Source: an uncultured Nesterenkonia sp.
GTDB taxonomy: Bacteria; Actinomycetota; Actinomycetes; Actinomycetales; Micrococcaceae
Direction: 5' to 3'
NCBI GenBank assembly: GCA_946222885.1
Contig: CAMIAK010000001.1
Span: 1 to 64,000 of the forward strand
DNA length: 64,000 nucleotides
In this document: positions 1 to 8,546 of the stretch, one piece after another
Layout of the letters: each line of letters starts with the position of its first letter
Numbering within the stretch: the first letter of the stretch is position 1
Notes under the pieces: generated by a model
The model's database searches: none
Seen by the model: only the letters and a program-made list of their open reading frames with translations
What the model was told of the DNA's origin: nothing
Program-made: the position numbers and the translations under genes

Positions 1-368
1 TCTACTCCTCGCCGGATAACCCGCTGCTGTTGCGACGACCCCTAGAAACCGCCGCCGGTTTCAGGGAGGAGATGTCCCCGAAAAGGGGACGTCGATGCCC
101 ACGCTGTGTCAACGTCTCTTTCGGAGTCTTCTCGGAGTGCATTCGGAAAGCATTCAGAAAGGTCGTCCACTGAGTGAAAACCTGAGCAGATTCACCGTCA
201 GTTCATGGAAATCCCTTGAGGTTGCAGTTGTGAATGGTCAGCGTCACAGTAGCTTCCGCTCTCTTCTCCGCGCGGAGGCGCGCACCGGATCGCTCGCGGG
301 CCTGTGGGATGTGCCTCGGGTGGTCTGTGCACACCAAAGGAACACGCGACTACATCTGAGGACAGCGC
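1..368. other. Non-coding region upstream of the LAXTG surface protein gene
   Basis: No convincing gene is visible here. A 9-bp hairpin with a GAAAA loop lies at 71-93, without a following T-run, so its role is unclear. A weak TTGCAG (222-227) with CACAGT 17 nt later (245-250) could be a promoter for the next gene. A GAGGA ribosome-binding site sits at 358-362. Confidence 0.5.
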
Positions 369-2192
369 ATGACTGAAGAAGAGCTGAAGACCAAGGGGCG
401 TCTCGCAACTGCCGTGATCGCCGGCTCCGCACTTACCGCGGGCATGTTCGGCATGGGCCTCGCGCCGGCCGCCGCGGACACCGAGGGCAATGATCAGGAT
501 GACATCGTCCACGGTGAAGAGGGCCTCGACGACGGCACTGAGGAGGATCAGGAGGGCGGCGACGACGGCGGCGAAGACGATGCCGACGACGACGGCGCCG
601 ACGACGAGGGCTCCGAGGAGGGCGGCTCTGACGAAGAAGGCGGCTCTGATGACGATGCTGCCGCCAATGACGACGCCGCCAACGACGGGGAGCTCGAAGA
701 CACCGAGACCGAGGACGTCGAGGTCGAGGACGGCGAGGATGACGCCCCCACCGTCACCACTCCCGCCCCGGAGGAGCGCCCGGACGTCTCTCCGGACTTC
801 GACGAGTTCGTGGTGGTGAACGAGCAGACCCCGATCTATGACAGCAGCAGCGAGGAGTTGGGTGAGATCATCGGCTACGCCGCCGCCGGCTCCTACCTGC
901 AGTACTACTCCTCCGAGAGCAACGACCCGAACGCCTCGGGCATCCGCCTGAGCGTCTCCGACCCCTACCTGGAGGATGCGCTGGGCACCTCCTTCGGGTA
1001 CGTCGACTCGGACGCGGTCGGCCCCTATGACTACTCCTTCGAGGAGGTCACCCCGGAGGAGCCCGAGCGGGACCGCTGGAACACCGTGACCATCCCGGAG
1101 ACCGCCGGCGTGGTGTACCTGGTCGACGGCGAGCCCGTCACCGGTGAGATCGAGGTTCCTCGCGGCGGCCTGAGCATCACCGCAGAGCCGGACACCGGCT
1201 ACGTCCTGGCAGAGGAAGCGGACAACTGGTTCAGCTACAGCTACACCCTCACCTTCGACGACCTGCCGGATGAGGTCGAGCAGCCCGAGGACTGGGAGGC
1301 CGACCCGGACGCCTGGTACTCCAACGCCCCGGAGTCCAACCTGCCGGAGTACTCCGATGGGATCCGTGAGCTCGGCTGGGCTGTGGATCAGGACACGGAG
1401 AACCGCCTGCAGCAGTTCGAGGACGGTGCTCCGGTCTATGCCTCTCCGGACCTGGACTCTCAGCTCCTGGGCGGCCTCACCCACGCCACCGATGAGGAGT
1501 ACTGGTGGGGCTACCTGCACGAGTCCGACTTCTGGATGTTCTGGCACCAGCCCACCGGTGCGGTCGGATTCGTCCCGGGTGAGAGCTACCAGGGGGACGA
1601 GGATCTGAACGACCCGGATGACGTGACCGATCCGCCGGAGGATGACGGCGACAGCGACGACGAGCGCACGCCCGAGGACGACGGCGCCTCCGATGACGAC
1701 GACGCAACCTCCGGGGACGATGACGCCGCTGAGCCCTTCGGCTCCTTCGAGGCCGATGTCACCGAGGTTGCTCCCGGCGATGACATCACCCTGACCGCCG
1801 CCGGCCTGGAGGCCGGCGAGAGCGTCGAGATCTCGCTGAACCCCACCCTGGCCGAGGTCGAGGCTGATGAGGACGGCGAGTTCACGGTCACCGTGACCAT
1901 CCCGGAGGACACCGAGCTCGGTGAGCACACCATCACCGCGCAGTCCCTGGACCGCGATGTCTACGCAGAGATCGAGATCACCGTGGTGGAGCCGACCGGT
2001 GACGTCACCGTCGATCCTGCCGCGACCGGGTACTACGGAGACGGCACCTACGCCGGCGGCGCCGACGGCGGTCTGGCCGTGACCGGCGCGGATGCCCGGA
2101 CCGGCGTCATCGCCGGCTCGCTGCTGGCTCTCGGCGCAGGTCTGCTGGCCTTCGCCAACCGCGCCCGGCTCTTCGGCCGCCGCGCGGGCTGA
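369..2192 (+). CDS. Secreted acidic surface protein with LAXTG sorting signal
   Basis: Predicted cell-wall-anchored protein of 607 aa. The N-terminus has a signal peptide with a hydrophobic core around residues 12-32 and an AAA cleavage site near residue 36. Residues 40-135 are a low-complexity Asp/Glu/Gly stretch. The middle contains two Tyr/Trp-rich regions whose fold I do not recognise. A second acidic linker is followed by an Ig-like beta domain (about residues 455-545). The C-terminus has LAVTG (569-573), a hydrophobic helix and an Arg-rich tail, the layout of class E sortase substrates in high-GC Gram-positives. GAGGA lies 6 nt before the ATG, which supports this start. It is monocistronic, with a strong hairpin downstream. 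Function beyond surface exposure is unknown. Confidence 0.85.
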   Translation: MTEEELKTKGRLATAVIAGSALTAGMFGMGLAPAAADTEGNDQDDIVHGEEGLDDGTEEDQEGGDDGGEDDADDDGADDEGSEEGGSDEEGGSDDDAAANDDAANDGELEDTETEDVEVEDGEDDAPTVTTPAPEERPDVSPDFDEFVVVNEQTPIYDSSSEELGEIIGYAAAGSYLQYYSSESNDPNASGIRLSVSDPYLEDALGTSFGYVDSDAVGPYDYSFEEVTPEEPERDRWNTVTIPETAGVVYLVDGEPVTGEIEVPRGGLSITAEPDTGYVLAEEADNWFSYSYTLTFDDLPDEVEQPEDWEADPDAWYSNAPESNLPEYSDGIRELGWAVDQDTENRLQQFEDGAPVYASPDLDSQLLGGLTHATDEEYWWGYLHESDFWMFWHQPTGAVGFVPGESYQGDEDLNDPDDVTDPPEDDGDSDDERTPEDDGASDDDDATSGDDDAAEPFGSFEADVTEVAPGDDITLTAAGLEAGESVEISLNPTLAEVEADEDGEFTVTVTIPEDTELGEHTITAQSLDRDVYAEIEITVVEPTGDVTVDPAATGYYGDGTYAGGADGGLAVTGADARTGVIAGSLLALGAGLLAFANRARLFGRRAG

Positions 2193-2229
2193 GCCTGATG
2201 CGCTGAGCAGCCACCGGCGCTGACGCACC

Positions 2230-2265
2230 AGGTGCGGGGTCCTCGATTAGGAGGGCCCCGCACCT
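2230..2265 (+). terminator. Hairpin terminator after surface protein gene
   Basis: A 15-bp stem (2230-2244 with 2251-2265, one G-U pair) closes a 6-nt loop. There is no real T-run, which is common in actinobacterial terminators. Confidence 0.7.
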
Positions 2266-2276
2266 ATGTGTATAGT
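2247..2276 (+). promoter_or_regulatory. Candidate promoter of rplJ-rplL
   Basis: A TATAGT -10 box at 2271-2276 has a weak TTAGGA at 2247-2252, 18 nt upstream. It would give a leader of about 265 nt before rplJ, matching the structured L10 leader that follows. Confidence 0.5.
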
Positions 2277-2546
2277 GGGATCCGACCAAAGACCGCCGGT
2301 CGTTGTCGTCGTGTGCAGATCAGTGGCACTGAGAAGCACGGTCATCTGGCACCGCCAGAGTCGCGACACAACTGTAAAGACCCTCTCGGGCGACCTGCGC
2401 AGGTGCTGCGAAAGCCATTCTCCTCGGATGAGGCACAGTGTGTCCCGTTCCGAAGATGTGATGAGCCCCATGCGTCTGCGCATCGGGGCATTTTTTATGC
2501 CTCACGCCCGGCAGGACTGACCGGCCCACTGACCGGAAGGAGTGCC
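2277..2546 (+). promoter_or_regulatory. Ribosomal protein L10 leader with intrinsic attenuator
   Basis: A long untranslated leader precedes rplJ. It contains a terminator-like hairpin at 2465-2489 (5 bp, then 5 bp with a bulged C) directly followed by six T residues (2491-2496). L10 leaders in Gram-positive bacteria bind the L10/L12 complex and control premature termination. The position and terminator fit that, but I have not compared the sequence with the family model. A GGAAGGAG ribosome-binding site lies just before rplJ. Confidence 0.65.
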
Positions 2547-3068
2547 ATGGCGAATCCTGAGAAGGCTGCCGCCGTCGAGGAGCTGAAGGAACTGTTCAGC
2601 AACTCGAACGCCGCAGTGCTCACGGAATACCGCGGCCTCTCCGTGGACAAGCTGCAGACCCTGCGGCGGTCCGTGCGGGAGAACGCACAGTACGCCGTGG
2701 TGAAGAACACGCTGACCGAGATCGCGGCCAAGGAAGCCGGCGTCGACGCCTTCGAGGGCAAGATGACCGGTCCTTCCGCCATCGCCTTCGTGCACGGCGA
2801 CGCCGTGGACGTGGCCAAGGCTCTGCGTGACTTTGCCAAGGACAACCCCGAGCTCATCGTCAAGGGCGGCTACATGGATGGCGCCGCCCTCGATGAGGAC
2901 GGGATCAAGAAGCTCGCGGATCTTGAATCCCGTGAGGTTCTGCTGAGCAAGATGGCCGGCGCCCTCATCGGTGCCCAGTCCAAGGCTGCCGCTGTCTTCC
3001 AGGCACCGCTCTCCAAGGCCGTCCGCACGGCCGAGGCGCTGCGTGCCAAGCAGGAAGAAGCAGCCTGA
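2547..3068 (+). CDS. rplJ: 50S ribosomal protein L10
   Basis: L10 forms the base of the ribosomal stalk and carries dimers of L7/L12 that recruit translation factors. The 173-aa product has the family N-terminus for 23S rRNA binding (residues 1-100), including the EYRGLSVDKLQTLR segment, and a helical C-terminus that binds L12. The ATG is preceded by GGAAGGAG. rplL follows after 60 nt in the same transcription unit. Expression is probably autoregulated through the leader attenuator upstream. Confidence 0.98.
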   Translation: MANPEKAAAVEELKELFSNSNAAVLTEYRGLSVDKLQTLRRSVRENAQYAVVKNTLTEIAAKEAGVDAFEGKMTGPSAIAFVHGDAVDVAKALRDFAKDNPELIVKGGYMDGAALDEDGIKKLADLESREVLLSKMAGALIGAQSKAAAVFQAPLSKAVRTAEALRAKQEEAA

Positions 3069-3128
3069 GCTTCTCAGCGCAGTACGAATACCAAGATCCG
3101 CATCTAGCAACATTAAGGAGCCACTCTC

Positions 3129-3515
3129 ATGGCTAAGCTGAGCAACGAAGAACTGATCGAGCAGTTCAAGGAGATGTCCCTCATCGAGCTCTCCGAGTTC
3201 GTCAAGCAGTTCGAGGAGACCTTCGACGTCACCGCAGCAGCTCCGGCTGCTGTTGCCGCTGCACCCGCAGCCGGCGGCGGCGAGGCCGCTGCTGCTGAGG
3301 AGCAGACCGAGTTCGACGTCATCCTGGAGTCCGCAGGCGACAAGAAGATCGGCGTCATCAAGGAGGTGCGCGGTCTGACCTCCCTCGGTCTGAAGGAGGC
3401 CAAGGAGCTCGTCGACGGCGCCCCGAAGCCGGTCCTCGAGGGCGTGGACAAGGAAGCTGCCGAGAAGGCCAAGGAGACCCTGGAGGGCGCAGGCGCCCAG
3501 GTCACCCTCAAGTGA
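3129..3515 (+). CDS. rplL: 50S ribosomal protein L7/L12
   Basis: Stalk protein of 128 aa that recruits and stimulates translational GTPases. It shows the N-terminal dimerisation helices (residues 1-35), a flexible Ala/Pro-rich hinge (about 36-55) and the conserved C-terminal domain beginning EFDVILESAGDKKIGVIK. AAGGAG precedes the ATG. It is followed by a strong terminator rather than rpoB, so rplJL and rpoBC are separate units here. Confidence 0.98.
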   Translation: MAKLSNEELIEQFKEMSLIELSEFVKQFEETFDVTAAAPAAVAAAPAAGGGEAAAAEEQTEFDVILESAGDKKIGVIKEVRGLTSLGLKEAKELVDGAPKPVLEGVDKEAAEKAKETLEGAGAQVTLK

Positions 3516-3560
3516 TCTGTGCGGCCGCAGGCCGCATGCTCCAGCGTTTCCACGCTGCAT

Positions 3561-3597
3561 AGAAGTGCCCCGGAGGGTAATCCTCCGGGGCACTTCT
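3561..3597 (+). terminator. Terminator of rplJ-rplL
   Basis: A perfect 16-bp stem (3561-3576 with 3582-3597) encloses a GTAAT loop. The outer arm AGAAGTGCCCC recurs in the terminator after rplQ. Confidence 0.85.
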
Positions 3598-3696
3598 GCG
3601 TCTGCGCGCCACATCTGCATAGGCTGGTCGCGGGCTGTCGAGGGTGACAGCACCCGGCGGGACGGCCGGGGACAGACGATCACGGAGGCAGGAGAC

Positions 3697-5088
3697 ATGG
3701 GGATGGGAACGGAGAGCACGACGGCGAGGCGGCTGCCCTGGGCGGTGATGGGGCTCAGCGCCCTGCTGCTCACCAGCTGCGGCGACGGCGGAGAGGACGG
3801 TGCTGAGCCGCCGGAGGATCAGGCCACGGCCCAGGCAGAGGGCACAGAGGCTGAGCAGGCCGATCCTCCCACGGCCGATGAGATCGCCGAGTACATCGCC
3901 GACGCCGAGTGGACCTTCGAGGACCGGGGCCCTGACGGCCCGCAGGTCATCCAGCTCACCGGCGGCGAGGCCGAGGACGATCTGGGCCGCACCTACACCA
4001 TGGGGGAGGAGCTGATCGAAGGCGACGCCACCGGTGACGGGGCGCCCGACGTCGCCGTCTCGCTGACCCAGGCCGACGGCAACGCCGTTGACCAGCAGTG
4101 GTTCATCTGGGTGGGGAATGCTGCCGAAGAGAGCGAGACGGTGGCTCAGCAGGTGCTCCACCCCATCGGCCGCTCCACCAGCTGCGGCGACGCCGCCACC
4201 GGGGTCTCCGCCGCGGAGGACGGCGGCTTCGAGATCCAGGAGAACTTCCGCCATGACATGGAGGACGGCCCCTGCGCGGAGCCGGGCCCGGATGAGCTGC
4301 ACAAAGTGGTGGAGGTCAGCCCCGCCGAGGACGGGGAGCTGCTCCCTGTCCAGACCGCGCCGGTGGAGGCATGGGGCGGGCTGTGCCCTCGGACGGACAG
4401 CGCCGTCTCAGGCGGTCCGGCAGAGCTGCAGGCCTTCCCCGGCGAGGAAGCGCCGGCGGTGGAGGCCGCCTGGGCCGAGGAGGTGGAGGCCGCAGAGGAC
4501 TCGCTCCTCGCAGACCTCGCCGGGGACCACGGCTTCTTCCGCTTCACCCCGGAGGGGTACGAGCCGGAGGGTGAGACCACCGTGGACCAGTTCTGCGGGT
4601 TCAGCCTCGGCGGTGAGGAGGAGCAGGAGCAGCCCGAGGACGGCGGCGACGCCCTCAGCGGGGACCGGGTGAACCCGGAGGCCTATGAGATGACCGGCTT
4701 CGACGACTCCGGCGACGCCGTCGGCTGGGGCTTCCAGACGCCTTCGGGCCGCCATTCCTGCGGCATCTTCGAGGGATACGACGATGAGGGATACAAGGTC
4801 GCCTGCCTGATCAGCTGGGACGACATCGACGAGGTCGAGGGACTCCCGGACGACCTTCCGCTGGCCCCGGTGCCCAGCCTGGACGCCTCCGGCGGGCAGA
4901 TCGAGATGCACGGAGGGATCCCCTTCCCCGGCAGCCCGGAGACCACCCTGGGCTACGGGGAGGTCCTGGAGGTCGAGGGCATCGCCTGCACGGTGGAGGA
5001 GTCCGGCATCACCTGCACCGCCGGGGAGGAATGGATGGAGGCATCCGGCTCCGGCTACGAGTTCTCCACCGACAACAGCGAGTGGTAG
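3697..5088 (+). CDS. Predicted lipoprotein, function unknown
   Basis: Acidic exported protein of 463 aa. The signal sequence ends in the lipobox LLTSC with Cys28 as lipidation site. Residues 60-130 include a GDATGDGAPDVAVSL segment resembling an FG-GAP-type calcium-binding loop. The last 110 residues match a recurrent actinobacterial secreted domain that starts with a TPSGxxxC motif and has four spaced cysteines likely to form two disulfides. I chose the ATG at 3697 because GGAGGCAGGAG precedes it and the signal peptide begins here. It is transcribed alone, convergent with the PspC-type genes. The role is not predictable beyond an envelope location. Confidence 0.8.
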   Translation: MGMGTESTTARRLPWAVMGLSALLLTSCGDGGEDGAEPPEDQATAQAEGTEAEQADPPTADEIAEYIADAEWTFEDRGPDGPQVIQLTGGEAEDDLGRTYTMGEELIEGDATGDGAPDVAVSLTQADGNAVDQQWFIWVGNAAEESETVAQQVLHPIGRSTSCGDAATGVSAAEDGGFEIQENFRHDMEDGPCAEPGPDELHKVVEVSPAEDGELLPVQTAPVEAWGGLCPRTDSAVSGGPAELQAFPGEEAPAVEAAWAEEVEAAEDSLLADLAGDHGFFRFTPEGYEPEGETTVDQFCGFSLGGEEEQEQPEDGGDALSGDRVNPEAYEMTGFDDSGDAVGWGFQTPSGRHSCGIFEGYDDEGYKVACLISWDDIDEVEGLPDDLPLAPVPSLDASGGQIEMHGGIPFPGSPETTLGYGEVLEVEGIACTVEESGITCTAGEEWMEASGSGYEFSTDNSEW

Positions 5089-5116
5089 CAGCTCCGGCGG
5101 CCGGAGCCCCCTGGGC

Positions 5117-5566
5117 TCAGATCCGGCGCCCCGGACGCGGGCGCAGCCCGGAGACCACCAGGGCCAGCCCGGCCAGGGTGCAGATGCCCAGCGCCAGCAG
5201 GATCGGGTCGAGGAAGACGCCGAAGAGCACGGTCATCACGGTCCACAGGGCCAGGATCAGGCAGATCGCGGCGAAGACCAGCTGACCCAGCTTCGGCCCG
5301 GAGCTCTCCGCGGCCGCGGAGGGGGCCGCCGTCGTCGTGAGGGAGCTGGGGCCGGCAGTGCTCTGCTGGACCTCGGCGCGCTGCCACCAGCGGAGCCTGC
5401 GCTCCGGCTCCTTCCACGTGAAGTCCTGCTCCGACTGCGCCTTCAGGGACTCGGCGAGCAGTTCGTCGATGTTCTCCGGCTCGGGAGGGAACGCCGCGGT
5501 GGGATCGGTCTCCCGGCGGACCGGGCGCGTGGGCTCCTCCGGGGAGGGCTGCTGTGCGGGGCTCAT
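5117..5566 (-). CDS. Small two-helix membrane protein in PspC operon
   Basis: 149-aa protein with a hydrophilic, Pro-rich N-terminus (residues 1-90) and two transmembrane helices (about 95-120 and 122-142). Its start overlaps the stop of the upstream PspC/LiaF-like gene by 4 nt (ATGA), so the two are translationally coupled. No enzymatic motif is visible. A partner role in envelope stress signalling is inferred only from the operon and from the facing PspC-type kinase. Confidence 0.8.
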   Translation of the reverse strand: MSPAQQPSPEEPTRPVRRETDPTAAFPPEPENIDELLAESLKAQSEQDFTWKEPERRLRWWQRAEVQQSTAGPSSLTTTAAPSAAAESSGPKLGQLVFAAICLILALWTVMTVLFGVFLDPILLALGICTLAGLALVVSGLRPRPGRRI

Positions 5567-6960
5567 GGCTGCTCAACCTCTTCTGCGTAGGTGGTGGCGT
5601 CGTAGATGTCGATGTTCCCGAAGGCGGAGTTCAGGTCCAGGGTGATCTCGTTCTCGGCGTCCTCGGGGCCGATCTCCGCATCCCCGCCGGAGATGCCGCT
5701 CTCGGAGAACTGCCGCTCCTGGGTGCGGACGTTGAGGTTCCCCATGGCGTGCCCGTTGTTGATCAGCACGCGGGTCTCGTCGGGGACGACCACCGTGGTG
5801 TTGCCGAAGGCCATGTTCACCTCGGTGTGATGGGTGGTGATCCCTTCCTGGTCCCCGGGGGTCAGGTGCCGCAGGTCCATGGTGGTGTTGGAGAAGGCCG
5901 TGTTCGTGGAGCTCTCGCTGGTGGTGTAGTTCCCGAACAGGTGGTTCGCGGAGCTCCCCGCGCCGGCTCCCTGCCCCGGGGCGGTGAGCGTCAGCAGGAT
6001 CATGGCCGTGGTGACGCAGGCCAGCAGGAAGCCGTTGCCCCGCCGGCCCCGTGCCGCGGCGACCATATGCCGGGCCGAGAGCAGGATGACCAGGGCGGCG
6101 GCCCCCAGGGCCAGCACGGTCACCGTGGAGAGCCCGAAGAGCCCGCTCACCATGGCCAGCCCCACCGTGGCCGGGACGATCAGCAGGAGCAGGCCCCAGG
6201 TCACCATCCGGCGACGCCGGCGCTCCTCCCGCTCCCGGGGATCCTCCTCCTGTTCGGGGGCGGTCCGGACGGCGGCCTGCGCCTGCCGATGCTCCTGGCC
6301 GGGGGCAGAGGACGTGGGGGCAGGGACGGAGGCAGCAGGCTGCGGATCGGCGTCCTTGGGATACCAGGCCGGCTTGCCGTCCTCGCGCTGCGGAGCCTCA
6401 GAGGGTGCCTGCCCGGCGGGGCCCCTCCGGGCTCCGCGGCCTTTTCCCGGCCCTCCACCTTTTCCCGGCGTGCCGCCGGCGTCGCGCTCGCCGTCGTCAC
6501 CGGTGTTCCTGCGGTGGTTCCTCACCAGGACATAGGTGCCCCAGGCGGCGGCCGCGATGATGACCAGGTTCACCAGGACGGCGAAGGGACCGGCGATGTT
6601 GATGGGGGTGAACACATTGGCCGCCCCGACCACGGCCAGGAAGCCGCCGGCCAGCACGGCCCCGTTGAACTGCCCGCGCAGGGCGGACTGAGCGTGGATC
6701 TCCCCGTGCTGGTTGGGCAGCAGCAGCCAGGCCAGCCCGTAGAGCATGGAGGTGGGGGAGGCGAAGAGGATCAGGGAGACTACGCCGAGTCCGCGCAGGA
6801 GGGTCGCGTCCCATCCGGTGCGTTCGGCGACGCCGGCGAAGACGCCTCCGATCCAGCCGCCCTCGGGGCGGCGGACCCCGGTGGAGCGCAGCCAGTCGAA
6901 GAACTGGGCGCCGGTCTCGGGGCCGTCCTCAGAAGGTCGGGAGCTGTTGTGCTGTTCCAT
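5563..6960 (-). CDS. PspC-domain membrane protein with LiaF-like C-terminus
   Basis: 465-aa integral membrane protein. Residues 20-80 form a PspC domain (GGVFAGVAERTG motif plus a transmembrane segment). A Gly/Pro/Arg-rich cytoplasmic linker (about 160-255) and more transmembrane helices follow. The C-terminal 110 residues carry repeated AFGN/AFSN turns (NTAFSN, NMAFGN, NSAFGN) typical of the LiaF/DUF2154 beta-helix sensory fold. It lies divergent to a kinase that also has a PspC domain. This resembles EsrI of the Corynebacterium EsrISR envelope-stress system, where the membrane protein restrains the kinase. GGAGG upstream supports the ATG at 6960. Confidence 0.87.
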   Translation of the reverse strand: MEQHNSSRPSEDGPETGAQFFDWLRSTGVRRPEGGWIGGVFAGVAERTGWDATLLRGLGVVSLILFASPTSMLYGLAWLLLPNQHGEIHAQSALRGQFNGAVLAGGFLAVVGAANVFTPINIAGPFAVLVNLVIIAAAAWGTYVLVRNHRRNTGDDGERDAGGTPGKGGGPGKGRGARRGPAGQAPSEAPQREDGKPAWYPKDADPQPAASVPAPTSSAPGQEHRQAQAAVRTAPEQEEDPREREERRRRRMVTWGLLLLIVPATVGLAMVSGLFGLSTVTVLALGAAALVILLSARHMVAAARGRRGNGFLLACVTTAMILLTLTAPGQGAGAGSSANHLFGNYTTSESSTNTAFSNTTMDLRHLTPGDQEGITTHHTEVNMAFGNTTVVVPDETRVLINNGHAMGNLNVRTQERQFSESGISGGDAEIGPEDAENEITLDLNSAFGNIDIYDATTYAEEVEQP

Positions 6961-7068
6961 GCCTCCAGCCTCCTGCGCCGAGGTGTTGCGCCGCTACTGG
7001 GGAGCACCCTGATGCGACCCTGATCTTCCCCCGGGTCCCCCGGATATGCGCCGCTGCCCGGTCCCCAT

Positions 7069-7112
7069 ATCCGTCTCCCGTGGCAGGATTATCCGTCTCC
7101 CGTGGCAGGATG
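7069..7112 (+). repeat. Perfect-length 22-bp tandem duplication in divergent promoter
   Basis: Two head-to-tail copies (7069-7090 and 7091-7112) differ only in the last base. They lie between the PspC gene and the kinase gene. The second copy supplies the CAGGAT -10 box of the kinase gene. Confidence 0.95.
7106..7111 (+). promoter_or_regulatory. -10 box for leaderless kinase gene
   Basis: CAGGAT ends 6 nt before the GTG at 7118 and no Shine-Dalgarno sequence intervenes. This spacing fits a transcript that begins at the start codon. Confidence 0.4.
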
Positions 7113-7117
7113 GGCCC

Positions 7118-8461
7118 GTGACCACTGAGCTCTCCAGGCCCCCGCTGCGCCGCGGCCTCGGCACCCCCGTGGCCGGGGTGTGCCTGGGCCTGGCCCGGCA
7201 TCTGGGGATCTCCGTGCCGGTGATCCGGACGGTCATGATCGCGCTGACCATCGCCGGCGGCGTGGGCCTGGTGCTCTACTGCTGGCTGTGGGCCTTCGTC
7301 CCCGCGGAGAGCGAGTCGGAGCCCGCCGCCGCCCGCCGGGGCCTCAGCGGCCCTGCCGTGGAGGAGCCGGCCGCCCCGGAGGACGCAGCCGGGCGGGGGC
7401 TGGGTGAGGAGGCGCCCGGCGCCGGGAGCCCGGCCGGGGAGGACCTCTCCGCCCGGGTGCGGCGCGGCCTCGATGTGCTCACCGGTTCTCCGGAGGTGCT
7501 GATCGGGGGCCTGCTGCTGGGGCTGGCCGGGATCATGGTGCTGCAGCTGATCGGCGTACATGTCGACTGGTGGCTGCTCGGCCCGCCGGCGATCCTGGTG
7601 GTCGGCATCCTGCTGGCCTGGTCCCAGGTGGACGCCGGGGAGGGGATCGGCCTGGCCCGCAGCCGCCAGGGCGCGCTCTGGCAGTTCGCCGGCGGGGCCT
7701 TCCTGGTCCTGGTCGCCCTGCTGGTCATGGCAGGGGGCTTCGTGCCCGCCGGGGAGCTGATCCTCTCCCTGGTGCTGGCCGGGATGCTGCTGGCCGGCGT
7801 CGCGCTGGTGGTGGCGCCCTGGCTGATCAAGATGTACCGAACCATGTCCGTGGAGCGTGCGCGCGCCGCCGCGGAGGCCGAGCGCGCCGACATCGCCGCC
7901 CACCTGCACGACTCGGTGCTGCAGACCCTGGCGATGATCCAGATGCAGCGTCACGATCCTGCGGTGGTGGAGCAGCTGGCCCGCAGTCAGGAGCGCCAGC
8001 TGCGCAGCTGGCTCTACCGGCAGCGCGGGGCCGGGGCCGAGCAGGCCGGGTACGCCCCGGCGCAGAGCCTGCGCGACCAGCTGCTGGCCGTCTCAGCCGA
8101 GCTGGAGGAGCTGCACCGGATCCCGGTGGAGGTCGTGACCGTGGGGGAGTCCCGGCGGCAGGACCATTCGGCCCTGGTGGCCGCCTCCCGGGAGGCCATC
8201 GTCAACGCGCTGAAGCACGCGGGGCCGGCCTCGGTCTATGCGGAGTCCGATGAGCGGGAGGACGCCGTCTTCATCCGCGACCGCGGGCCGGGGTTCGACG
8301 TGGACGGCATCGGGGAGGACCGGATGGGCGTGCGCGAGTCCATCATCGGCAGGATGCGGCGGGCCGGCGGCCGGGCGTGCATCCGCTCCTCGGAGCGCGG
8401 CACCGAGGTGCAGCTCTTCCTGCCGGCAGAGGCGGACAGCGAGGAGGAGAAGGAGTCATGA
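7118..8461 (+). CDS. PspC-domain sensor histidine kinase
   Basis: 447-aa kinase of the NarL/LiaS-type (HisKA_3) class. Residues 5-65 are a PspC domain with a membrane helix. Three to four more helices (about 125-230) form the membrane sensor. The dimerisation helix has AHLHDSVLQTL with the phospho-accepting His264. The ATPase domain shows SREAIVNALKHA (N box) and DRGPGFD (G1 box). The GTG at 7118 starts the PspC domain; upstream codons run through a tandem repeat. The response regulator follows 85 nt downstream. With the divergent PspC/LiaF-like gene it forms a likely three-component envelope-stress system similar to EsrISR. The activating signal is unknown. Confidence 0.9.
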   Translation: MTTELSRPPLRRGLGTPVAGVCLGLARHLGISVPVIRTVMIALTIAGGVGLVLYCWLWAFVPAESESEPAAARRGLSGPAVEEPAAPEDAAGRGLGEEAPGAGSPAGEDLSARVRRGLDVLTGSPEVLIGGLLLGLAGIMVLQLIGVHVDWWLLGPPAILVVGILLAWSQVDAGEGIGLARSRQGALWQFAGGAFLVLVALLVMAGGFVPAGELILSLVLAGMLLAGVALVVAPWLIKMYRTMSVERARAAAEAERADIAAHLHDSVLQTLAMIQMQRHDPAVVEQLARSQERQLRSWLYRQRGAGAEQAGYAPAQSLRDQLLAVSAELEELHRIPVEVVTVGESRRQDHSALVAASREAIVNALKHAGPASVYAESDEREDAVFIRDRGPGFDVDGIGEDRMGVRESIIGRMRRAGGRACIRSSERGTEVQLFLPAEADSEEEKES

Positions 8462-8546
8462 GGCCCATCGGCGTCCCCTCTTCAGGGACGTCTGAAACTT
8501 TTCCGAGCCTCCCAGGAGGCGGAATATCCCTGAAAGGGGGACCTCG

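Noticed and set aside
95..376. 93-codon frame in the upstream region
   Set aside because: The codon use is not that of local genes, no domain is recognisable, and it runs into the start of the surface protein gene.
2232..2546. N-terminal extension of rplJ by about 105 codons
   Set aside because: It crosses the promoter and the attenuator hairpin. The L10 family starts at the ATG 2547 with a good ribosome-binding site.
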